A stretch of 64,000 nucleotides of DNA from CAIQIA01 sp945861105 (lineage in GTDB: Bacteria > Cyanobacteriota > Cyanobacteriia > PCC-6307 > Cyanobiaceae), in NCBI GenBank assembly GCA_947488815.1, contig CANLCC010000002.1:1-64000 (forward strand), read 5' to 3'. Under the pieces are notes generated by a model. The model was not told the DNA's origin. It saw only the letters and a program-made list of their open reading frames with translations, and searched no databases. Below are positions 1-6,858 of this stretch, in pieces. The position numbers were made by a program, and so were the translations under genes. The number at the start of each line of letters is the position of its first letter. Position 1 is the stretch's first letter.

Positions 1-329
1 GAGTTGGTTTTTGCTGGTGCGCTTGGCAATCACCATCGGTCCTGCCTGGAAAGGATTCCTTACTTTAGCTGAGTTGGCACACCAGGCCATTATTAATGGG
101 TGTGGCTGATGCCTAGCGCCGGCGCCTGGAAGGGAACCTGTGAAAGCACGGAGGCCCTCCCATGCAGTGCGCACGCACTATTCCGTGATTGGGTTGCGCG
201 TTATTGCTGCCGCAAGGGGCCTCTGAGCTCAAGGCGGCGAGCCATCGCCCGTACTATTTCATTTAGGCAACCCTGCTCCAGCCTGGCGGTCACTCCGCTA
301 AATGAATGATGGATCGTTCTGCCGACTGA
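1..329. other. Left edge, no recognisable gene
   Basis: An open frame on the plus strand enters from the window edge at base 2 and stops at TGA 107-109 (35 codons, rather hydrophobic). It could be the tail of an upstream gene, but I recognise no family. Bases 110-329 contain only short frames with poor codon usage for this genome, no tRNA and no terminator-like hairpin. The stretch may be further debris of the decayed HEPN gene that follows. Confidence 0.3.
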
Positions 330-544
330 CTGCATCAGGCAAAGGCTGATCTTGCGCTTGCAGGCTTGTCATCAGGCTGTTGAGAAAGCCCTCAAAGCCC
401 TTCATCTGCACCACAGGCCGGTACCCTGACAGCCTGCCCGAAGGGACACCCACCGACCACTTCGGTCGTCTGCAAAGCCTCGACGCGCTCACCTATGCCC
501 GTTCGATCGTTGAAGCAATCGGTGCTGCGATGGCCCTCTCCTGA
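330..544 (+). pseudogene. HEPN-domain protein (HepT-like toxin), frameshifted and internally deleted
   Basis: HEPN proteins are the toxin or ribonuclease half of HEPN/MNT pairs. Remains of one can be read here in three successive frames. Bases 330-380 read LHQAKADLALAGLSS, like the first HEPN helix. Bases 361-417 in the next frame read QACHQAVEKALKALHLHH, the typical FHAQQAVEKALKAL helix. Bases 406-544 in the third frame read TGRYPDSLPEGTP, then a helix ending ARSIVEAIGAAMALS and a stop, the usual C-terminal end of HEPN proteins. The central segment between LHLHH and GRYPD, normally a few dozen residues, is missing. At least two frameshifts and a deletion are therefore needed to explain it. 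The remnant overlaps the following MNT gene by 50 nt, the usual order for such pairs. Function is presumably lost. Confidence 0.65.
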
Positions 545-851
545 GGAAGTGTTGGAACAACTGCGCCACTGGGCTCTGGCACAGCAGCAACAACAGCCTA
601 CGCTCTTGCAGGTTGGGGTCTTCGGCATCTACGGGCGTGGCACAGCCTCTGTCGGCAGCGATCTCGATCTCGTATTGGTTGAAACAGATGCCACCGGTAC
701 CCAGAGTCAGCGGCTGCTGAAATGGCCTTTGGATCAGCTGCCCCTCAGCTGTGACGCCCTCGTGCTCAACCCCGACGAACTGCAGCAACTCCTTGACGGA
801 GGTACTCGCATGGCCGCCGCCCTCAAGTCTGACCTTCGCTGGATTCTCTAG
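495..851 (+). CDS. MNT-type minimal nucleotidyltransferase (MntA-like antitoxin)
   Basis: This 118-residue protein has the size and layout of minimal nucleotidyltransferases that act as antitoxins to HEPN toxins, which they modify by adding AMP. The core strand-loop reads VGVFGIYGRGTASVGSDLDL (residues 40-59). It carries the two metal-binding aspartates D56 and D58 and the conserved GRG turn. The usual GS dipeptide at the start of the motif is GI here (residues 44-45), which is odd because the serine helps hold the nucleotide phosphate. The gene starts inside the decayed HEPN reading frame, as expected for a translationally coupled pair. With its toxin partner broken, the gene may be a relic or may have another role. 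It has a run of five glutamines at residues 30-34. Confidence 0.8.
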   Translation: MPVRSLKQSVLRWPSPEEVLEQLRHWALAQQQQQPTLLQVGVFGIYGRGTASVGSDLDLVLVETDATGTQSQRLLKWPLDQLPLSCDALVLNPDELQQLLDGGTRMAAALKSDLRWIL

Positions 852-876
852 ATCCAGTGCCGGCTTGAGGTGCAGC

Positions 877-1839
877 TCACAACCGTGTCGACGGATTCGA
901 CAGAAAGTCCTCATAAGCCATGGCAATGCCATCAGCCAGTGGAATGGATGCGCTCCAGCCCAGCTGCTGCAACCGGCTCACATCGAGCTGTTTCTTGGGT
1001 GTGCCATCAGGTTTACTGCGGTCCCACTCGATCGTGCCGCTGAACCCCACCGTACGGGCCACCAGCTCGGCCAGCTCCTTGATCGACAGGTCGATCCCGG
1101 TGCCCAGGTTGAGGTGCTGCACCGCTTCCTGCGGGTCCGGGTTGTAGTGCTCCAGGGCGAACACACAGGCCGCGCCCAGGTCATCGGCATGCAGAAATTC
1201 GCGCAGGGGACTGCCGCTGCCCCAACAGGTGACCGTCGCCGCACCCGCCAACTTCGCCTCATGGAACCGGCGAATCAAGGCCGGCAGCACATGGCTGTTT
1301 GTCGGGTGGTAGTTGTCACCCGGCCCATAGAGATTGGTGGGCATCAGGCTGATGGCATCAAAGCCATGCTGACGCCGCAACGCCTGGCACAACTTGATGC
1401 CGGTGATCTTGGCGATTGCATACCACTCATTGGTGGGTTCCAGCGCCCCGGTGAGCAGCGCTTCTTCTCGAATCGGTTGCTCGGCGAACTTGGGATAGAT
1501 GCAGCTGCTGCCCAGAAACAACAATCGCCGCACCCCCTGCAGCCAGGCAGTTTCGATCACATGCTGCTGAATCTTGAGGTTCTCGAGCAGAAAGTCTGCC
1601 GGGTAGGTGTCATTCGCCAGGATGCCTCCCACCTTGGCGGCCGCCAGCACCACCACCGTCGGCTGCTGGGCCGTGAACCAGGCCTGCACCATCTGCGGAT
1701 CCAGCAGGTCAAGCTCATCGCGTCCAGCCGTGAGCAGTTCGCCATACCCGGCCCGCCCCAGGGCCCGCACAATGGCTCCGCCGGCCATGCCGCGGTGGCC
1801 CGCCACGAAGATGCGATCGGTGGGTGTGATCAGGGTCAT
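877..1839 (-). CDS. fcl: GDP-L-fucose synthase
   Basis: This enzyme performs the second step of GDP-L-fucose synthesis: epimerisation at C3 and C5 and NADPH-dependent reduction of GDP-4-keto-6-deoxymannose. It is 320 residues, the normal family length. The N-terminal Rossmann motif is GHRGMAGGAIVRAL (about residues 14-27). The catalytic elements typical of extended short-chain dehydrogenases are visible: the serine-containing strand LGSSCIYPKF and the Tyr-x3-Lys pair in NEWYAIAKITG. It lies directly downstream of gmd on the minus strand with a 60 nt gap, so both steps are likely co-transcribed. It is cytoplasmic and feeds the surface-polysaccharide locus on the other side of gmd. Also known as wcaG. 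Confidence 0.93.
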   Translation of the reverse strand: MTLITPTDRIFVAGHRGMAGGAIVRALGRAGYGELLTAGRDELDLLDPQMVQAWFTAQQPTVVVLAAAKVGGILANDTYPADFLLENLKIQQHVIETAWLQGVRRLLFLGSSCIYPKFAEQPIREEALLTGALEPTNEWYAIAKITGIKLCQALRRQHGFDAISLMPTNLYGPGDNYHPTNSHVLPALIRRFHEAKLAGAATVTCWGSGSPLREFLHADDLGAACVFALEHYNPDPQEAVQHLNLGTGIDLSIKELAELVARTVGFSGTIEWDRSKPDGTPKKQLDVSRLQQLGWSASIPLADGIAMAYEDFLSNPSTRL

Positions 1840-1899
1840 GGCAGGAAGCTCATGGAATGGATTGGTCCTGGCTGCGCAGCCGGTGCCTCAACATCCGCC

Positions 1900-3039
1900 T
1901 CAGCCACGGCCGGCCACGCTCGTGGGGGGATTCTCCATCGAGCCCACCACCGGGAAGCCCTTGAGGCGCAGATAGGCCTCCTTCTTGGCTTCGTCGCGGT
2001 CGGCGGCCACCATTTCGCTCACCAGTTCTTCGAGGGTTGTGGTGGGGGTCCAGCCGAGCTTCTCGCGGGCCCGGGTGGGATCCCCCAGCAGCGTTTCAAC
2101 CTCCGCTGGTCGGAAGTAACGGGGGTCAATGCGCACCACCACTTCGCTGGTGCCCCGCCGCACGCCGTACTCGTCCACACCGCTGCCTTGCCAGTCGATG
2201 CCGCCCCAGCCGAGGGCTTCGGCCGTCAGCTCGATAAACCGCCGTACGCTTTCCTGGCGCCCCGTGGCAATCACAAAGTCTTCGGGCTGGTCTTGCTGCA
2301 ACATCCGCCATTGCATTTCGACGTAGTCGCGGGCGTGGCCCCAGTCGCGCAACGAGTCGAGGTTGCCCATAAACAGGCAATCGTCGAGGCCGGCATCGAT
2401 GCGGGCCAGGCCGCGGGTGATCTTGCGGGTCACGAAGGTTTCACCTCGGCGCGGGCTTTCGTGGTTGAACAGAATGCCGTTGCAGCAATACATTCCGTAG
2501 CTTTCGCGGTAATTGACGGTGATCCAGTAGCCGTAGAGCTTGGCCACGCCGTAGGGGCTGCGGGGATAGAACGGTGTGGTCTCTTTCTGCGGAATCTCCT
2601 GCACAAGCCCGTAAAGCTCACTGGTGCTGGCCTGGTAGATACGCGTTTTCTGCATCAACCCCAGCAGCCGCACGGCCTCCAGGATGCGCAATGTGCCCAG
2701 GGCATCGCAGTCGGCGGTGTATTCGGGACTTTCGAAACTCACCGCCACATGGCTCTGGGCGCCGAGGTTGTAGATCTCATCGGGCTGGACCTGCTGGATG
2801 ATGCGGATCAGGTTGCTGCTGTCGGTGAGGTCGCCGTAATGCAGCACCAACCGCGGATCGCTTTCGTGCGGATCCTGGTACAGATGGTCGATGCGGTTGG
2901 TGTTGAAGCTGCTCGCCCGCCGCTTGAGGCCATGCACCTCATAGCCCTTCTCCAGCAGCAGTTCTGCCAGGTAGCTGCCGTCCTGGCCGGTGATGCCGGT
3001 GATGAGGGCGACGTGACCCGAAGTGCTGCTGCTGCCCAT
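1900..3039 (-). CDS. gmd: GDP-mannose 4,6-dehydratase
   Basis: The enzyme converts GDP-D-mannose to GDP-4-keto-6-deoxymannose, the entry to GDP-fucose. From the ATG at 3039 it is 379 residues, close to the usual length. The frame stays open further upstream but there it is only antisense to the next gene. Motifs: NAD-binding ITGITGQDGSYLAELLLEKG near the N-terminus, the NR segment FNTNRIDHLYQD, the catalytic TSELYG, and Tyr-x3-Lys in SPYGVAKLYGYW. RRGETFVTRKI is the conserved nucleotide-sugar segment. The start lies only 27 nt from the GTG start of a divergent glycosyltransferase-like gene, so a short bidirectional control region separates them. The C-terminus, after KGFPVVGSME, is a short unconserved tail. 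Confidence 0.95.
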   Translation of the reverse strand: MGSSSTSGHVALITGITGQDGSYLAELLLEKGYEVHGLKRRASSFNTNRIDHLYQDPHESDPRLVLHYGDLTDSSNLIRIIQQVQPDEIYNLGAQSHVAVSFESPEYTADCDALGTLRILEAVRLLGLMQKTRIYQASTSELYGLVQEIPQKETTPFYPRSPYGVAKLYGYWITVNYRESYGMYCCNGILFNHESPRRGETFVTRKITRGLARIDAGLDDCLFMGNLDSLRDWGHARDYVEMQWRMLQQDQPEDFVIATGRQESVRRFIELTAEALGWGGIDWQGSGVDEYGVRRGTSEVVVRIDPRYFRPAEVETLLGDPTRAREKLGWTPTTTLEELVSEMVAADRDEAKKEAYLRLKGFPVVGSMENPPTSVAGRG

Positions 3040-3066
3040 GGCCTCGATACAGGGTAAGTCGCGAGA

Positions 3067-4542
3067 GTGTACCGCCACGACCGGTTCAGGCGATGCTGGA
3101 TCGCGCACCGCCTTACGGCGATTCACCCCGCCTTTCTCACCACCCTCAAGCCCCCCGGCGGCACCTGGTGGGCGGCCCAGGTCAATGTCCTGCAGCAGCT
3201 GCAGGCCCTGGCACCCGACGCGCCGCGGCTGGTATTCGGTGGCGATGACGCGGTGGCGGCCCTCTGCCAGCAGTTCGGAGCAATCCACATGTGGCCCGGC
3301 GACCAGCAGCTGCCACGCCTCGATGCCCTGCTGGCGGCAGCCCGCCAGAGCTGCCCTGGTGCCAGCCATCTGGTGTACCTCAACGGCGACATCCTGCTGC
3401 TGCCGTCGTTTCTGACGGTGCTGGCCGAAGTGGCGATCGCACAGCCACGCTTTCTGCTCACCGGCCGCCGCATCAACATTCCGCCGCCAGGCGACCTGGG
3501 CCGCCTCGATGCGCTGGCCCACCGTGGCGGCAGCCTTGGCGGCATCGGCGCCCTCGACGTCTTTGCCTTTCCCACGGCTGAGTTCGCGGCGGTGCCTCCG
3601 CTCGTGATCGGCCGGGCCGGCTGGGATAACTGGCTGGTGGGCGAGGCCCGCCGCCAGGGGCTGCCGGTGGTCAACGCCAGCGGGGCCGCCGGGCTGCTGC
3701 ACCAGAACCACGGCTACGAGCACCTGCCCGCCGGTGAACGGTCGATCGTGGGGGATGCCCTGGCCCTTGAAAACCGGCAGCACCTCGCCAGGGTGGTGCC
3801 GGGCAACGTGCGAGATGCCAGCCACTGGTGGCCCCGTTGCCGCCAGCCCGAACGGCCCCTCGTGGGCACCAGCCCCAGCGACGGCCCCCCCGCCGACGCC
3901 TGGTACAGCTGGTGCCTGCCCCCCGGCGCCACGGTGACGGCCGACCGGCTGGCCTGGCTTGCTGCTGCCCTCGAGCCCCTGGCCGGCTCCGCCGACCTGG
4001 TGCTGCTGGGGCCCACCAGCCGTCGCTTCGCCCACCTGGCCCCTGGCGATTACGGCCTCAACGGTCTGCATCCCTGGCTGCTGCCCCTGCTCTGGGATGG
4101 GCTGCCCCCCGGTGCGGTGGTGGTGAGCAGCAGCCTGCTGGCCGATGGGTGGCCATCACCCCAGCTCGACCAGGCCGGCCCGTGGCCCGCCCAGGCCCGC
4201 TGGCTCGATCGGCTGCTGCAACTCGCAGCCCGTGGGGCCTGGTTTGCCACCCTGCCCGACCTGCCACCGGCCTCCGCCCCTGCCCCCCTGCCCCAGGACC
4301 GGCGCGCCCACTGGGAGGTGCAACTGCTGCGGCGACTGGGAAGCTGCCCGTGGCGCCCCGCCTGGTGGGGCCAGGGCATGACACAGCAGCCGCCACCCCT
4401 CAGCGATCCGCTGCAATCTCCCGCCACCGCCCTGGCCCCAAGCCTGGCCCGCCCCTGGGATCAGGGCCACGCCGATGCCATGGCGGCCTGGACCGCGGCC
4501 TGGCCCCATCCAGCGGTGTTGCGGCGACGGTGGGGATGGTGA
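3067..4542 (+). CDS. Glycosyltransferase-like (nucleotide-sugar transferase fold) protein with unknown C-terminal domain
   Basis: A 491-residue protein from a GTG start; a start a few codons later is also possible. Residues about 15-250 match a family of nucleotide-diphospho-sugar-transferase-like proteins: LVYLNGDILLLPSFL gives the D-containing strand, FLLTGRRINI follows. Then come DVFAFPT, VIGRAGWDNWLVGEARRQG and LLHQNHGYEHLP, the signature blocks I associate with this family from general knowledge. The exact sugar donor cannot be told. Residues about 260-491 (WYSWCLPPGATVTADRL onward) form a second, proline- and tryptophan-rich domain that I do not recognise. The gene starts the plus-strand arm of the polysaccharide locus and is divergent from gmd. 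Confidence 0.7.
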   Translation: MYRHDRFRRCWIAHRLTAIHPAFLTTLKPPGGTWWAAQVNVLQQLQALAPDAPRLVFGGDDAVAALCQQFGAIHMWPGDQQLPRLDALLAAARQSCPGASHLVYLNGDILLLPSFLTVLAEVAIAQPRFLLTGRRINIPPPGDLGRLDALAHRGGSLGGIGALDVFAFPTAEFAAVPPLVIGRAGWDNWLVGEARRQGLPVVNASGAAGLLHQNHGYEHLPAGERSIVGDALALENRQHLARVVPGNVRDASHWWPRCRQPERPLVGTSPSDGPPADAWYSWCLPPGATVTADRLAWLAAALEPLAGSADLVLLGPTSRRFAHLAPGDYGLNGLHPWLLPLLWDGLPPGAVVVSSSLLADGWPSPQLDQAGPWPAQARWLDRLLQLAARGAWFATLPDLPPASAPAPLPQDRRAHWEVQLLRRLGSCPWRPAWWGQGMTQQPPPLSDPLQSPATALAPSLARPWDQGHADAMAAWTAAWPHPAVLRRRWGW

Positions 4543-4627
4543 TGAAAGAGCCACTTCGCCTACTCGTCACCTCGACCGATGTATTGACGATCACAAAATC
4601 AAGGTCTTAGCATTAGTAAAAATATCC

Positions 4628-6193
4628 ATGGCTTATTTCCACCCTTTCCCATGGCTGGTCGAGCTCTTCAATAAAGACCACCAACACAAACTGCAGAGCT
4701 ATCAGCTTGTCGACGCCCTCATCATGGATCTCCATCGTTCCATGGAAGACGGCACTCATGCAGCCATGGCCATGGATCTGGCTCGTTCCATCTTCGACAT
4801 TCAGCGCATTGACCTTTTTAAAGGTCCGCAATGGGTCAACAGTGAGCAGTTTCTACTCACCTACACCCATTGCCTGACCGGCACATCAACGCTGGATTTC
4901 AGCGCTGAACCCTTTGGCTTCCGCAACCTTCCGCCAGCCCTCACTGGTTCCTGGTTGCTGGAACCTCTGACAGGACCCAACACCGCATGCCTCAGACCGC
5001 AGTCAGCAACAGACTTCGGCCCCGAACAACGTCGCTTTATCTTGCTTTGGCACAACAATCATTCCCAGCGCTCAGACGTCTGCCTCTATCTGTTTGATCT
5101 GGAGCAGCACAACGTGCATGCCCTGCCAACCTATGGCTTCTGGATCTACCAAGACTTGCTGCACATTTTTCAGCAGACGCTAGCCATGCCGCTCTGGAAT
5201 GATTCCAAGGCAAGGGCCAACCACTTCAGATCACTGCCAACAGCCAATCAACTGGCCCATCTGCCCGCCCCGTGCCCCATCCACTTCGGCCATTATCTCC
5301 AGAACAACCTCGCCCACCTTTCACGACTCGAAGACATCGGAGTTCTTGCCTCTGTCGATCAGGTGTTCAGAACCGAGACTTTTGATTACTTCCTACCTGA
5401 AGAAGAAAAACTCTTCTTATCTGAGTCAACCCGAGCAAAAATCAGCGTCGTTGCTGACAATCAAGAAGCAATCCAGCGCTGCCAGGCCAACAATCAGGCC
5501 ATCCTCGTCAGCAAAAGTTCGTCATTTGGTAGCGGCCTTTCCACCCATTTCCGTGGCTCTGTCCCAGCCCAACCAGGCGATCATCGGGCGGCCGTCATGG
5601 TTTGTGTTGGCGTACGCGGTGGCACACGCATGTGCCTCAACCTCGTGGATTTTACGATCACACTTGCAGCCGAGCTGAAAAGGGTCTCTGGTCGCCCCAT
5701 TCATCTCGTCATTGATGGCATGAGCCGCTCTGCACTCAACGACAGGGACACCACAGCCGGCTTGTCCACAACCCATGAGCAGGCGATCGCCAATGAGATC
5801 ATCACCAAAGCGTCTGCCCTCCAAGGTGTTACGGCGTCATCCATTGTTGGCCTGTCCACATTTGAGCAGCTATCACAGATTCGTCATTGCGCACTAGCAC
5901 TCAGTGGCTTCGGAACCCAATATTTCAAATACATGTACCTCTGCAATCTACCGACCATTGTCCATGGGGTCAAAGGGCCTGACGATTACCTGAACGTCGG
6001 CATCACCCCTGTTGATCTATTCCTCGGACAAGATTGCGTGGCCTCAATTGAACAGACCCATGATGCCATGCGCAACCACTACAACCTGAAAGTCGCATTG
6101 AGCACCGCAAAATCGGTTCATTTTGCCGAGCAGATCGGCGCACTCAGCACTGGGATCACGCCAGACTCACAGCCGCAGCAGCCATCGCCTTGA
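4628..6193 (+). CDS. Two-domain protein of unknown function in polysaccharide locus; N-domain shared with the neighbouring convergent gene
   Basis: This 521-residue protein is not a family I can name. The start ATG at 4628 is chosen because from there the sequence aligns colinearly with the 210-residue protein encoded opposite at 6156-6788. NLPPALTGS (100-108) matches HLPEPLCES. RRFILLWHNNH (135-145) matches ERWILRWRRLH. LYLFDLE (153-159) matches LFLFDIA. Residues about 215-521 are a second domain, beginning FGHYLQNNLAHLSRLEDIG, with Rossmann-like strands (AAVMVCVGVRG, IHLVIDGM) and a closing SGFGTQYFKYMYLCNLPTIV block. That layout would fit a GT-B-type or capsular-polysaccharide transferase, but this is only inference. 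Codon usage is less GC-biased than in the neighbours, suggesting separate ancestry. The 3' end overlaps the convergent gene by 38 nt. Confidence 0.65.
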   Translation: MAYFHPFPWLVELFNKDHQHKLQSYQLVDALIMDLHRSMEDGTHAAMAMDLARSIFDIQRIDLFKGPQWVNSEQFLLTYTHCLTGTSTLDFSAEPFGFRNLPPALTGSWLLEPLTGPNTACLRPQSATDFGPEQRRFILLWHNNHSQRSDVCLYLFDLEQHNVHALPTYGFWIYQDLLHIFQQTLAMPLWNDSKARANHFRSLPTANQLAHLPAPCPIHFGHYLQNNLAHLSRLEDIGVLASVDQVFRTETFDYFLPEEEKLFLSESTRAKISVVADNQEAIQRCQANNQAILVSKSSSFGSGLSTHFRGSVPAQPGDHRAAVMVCVGVRGGTRMCLNLVDFTITLAAELKRVSGRPIHLVIDGMSRSALNDRDTTAGLSTTHEQAIANEIITKASALQGVTASSIVGLSTFEQLSQIRHCALALSGFGTQYFKYMYLCNLPTIVHGVKGPDDYLNVGITPVDLFLGQDCVASIEQTHDAMRNHYNLKVALSTAKSVHFAEQIGALSTGITPDSQPQQPSP

Positions 6194-6788
6194 ACCGGTC
6201 AAGGCGCAGCCCTGGTTCATACAACGCCTGCAGCGACACCACAGCAGTCAGATCGGCCAGAAGATCCGCAAATACTGTCGTTCTTGATAAAGAAGGGGTG
6301 AGATAAACGTGATCGGCAGCGATATCAAACAGGAATAACTGCATGGCGCCACTGTTGGGATGAAGCCGACGCCATCGCAGGATCCAGCGTTCATGCCCAG
6401 CACCTTGGTCGGCCATGGAGCAAAGGACAGCGGTGTCCGCTTCGCCTGCAGGGTGAATGGTCACAGACTCGCAGAGAGGCTCGGGCAGGTGATTCAGCTG
6501 CAACGGCTGATCCCCCAGCCGGATCATCAATCCGCTGTCGATGCAATCCCTGAGATGCGCCACCAACTCGTCATAGGGCACCCCCAATGGAGCGTCGGCC
6601 ATGAAGCTCACCCGATCAAACCCAAAAACAACCTGCACCAATGCCGCCTGAATGGGCTCCAGATCTGTGCCTGGCACATACCAGGGCAATCCCTCCGCCA
6701 AGGCATGCATCACGTTCAGGTGGTGCATTTCTTTAAAGAGATAGCCCCTGAAAAATCGTCTGATGTTGCCGAAAGCAGGTGCAGCCAT
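6156..6788 (-). CDS. Single-domain protein of unknown function, homologous to N-terminal domain of the convergent 521 aa protein
   Basis: A 210-residue protein with no recognised family. Its whole length matches the first ~205 residues of the protein encoded at 4628-6193, with almost no insertions. Conserved points include FDRV near residue 57, HLPEPL at 100-105, ERWILRWRRLH at 133-143, LFLFDIA at 151-157, ADLLADL and a final RFKAM. No transmembrane segment or signal peptide is evident. The paralogues lie tail to tail and overlap by 38 nt. The start ATG at 6788 is 70 nt from the ATG of the divergent SLC13-type transporter. It sits inside the polysaccharide locus, so a role in glycan assembly or modification is likely but unproven. 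Confidence 0.6.
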   Translation of the reverse strand: MAAPAFGNIRRFFRGYLFKEMHHLNVMHALAEGLPWYVPGTDLEPIQAALVQVVFGFDRVSFMADAPLGVPYDELVAHLRDCIDSGLMIRLGDQPLQLNHLPEPLCESVTIHPAGEADTAVLCSMADQGAGHERWILRWRRLHPNSGAMQLFLFDIAADHVYLTPSLSRTTVFADLLADLTAVVSLQALYEPGLRLDRFKAMAAAAVSLA

Positions 6789-6858
6789 TGGTTAATTGAT
6801 TACTTTGGGAGGCATTATAGGTCTGTTGAGCACAGATTCACCCGCAACCGCCCCTTCA

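Noticed and set aside
100..309. 69-codon plus-strand frame from a GTG
   Set aside because: Cys/Arg/Ser-rich, no domain, poor codon usage for this genome; treated as non-coding.
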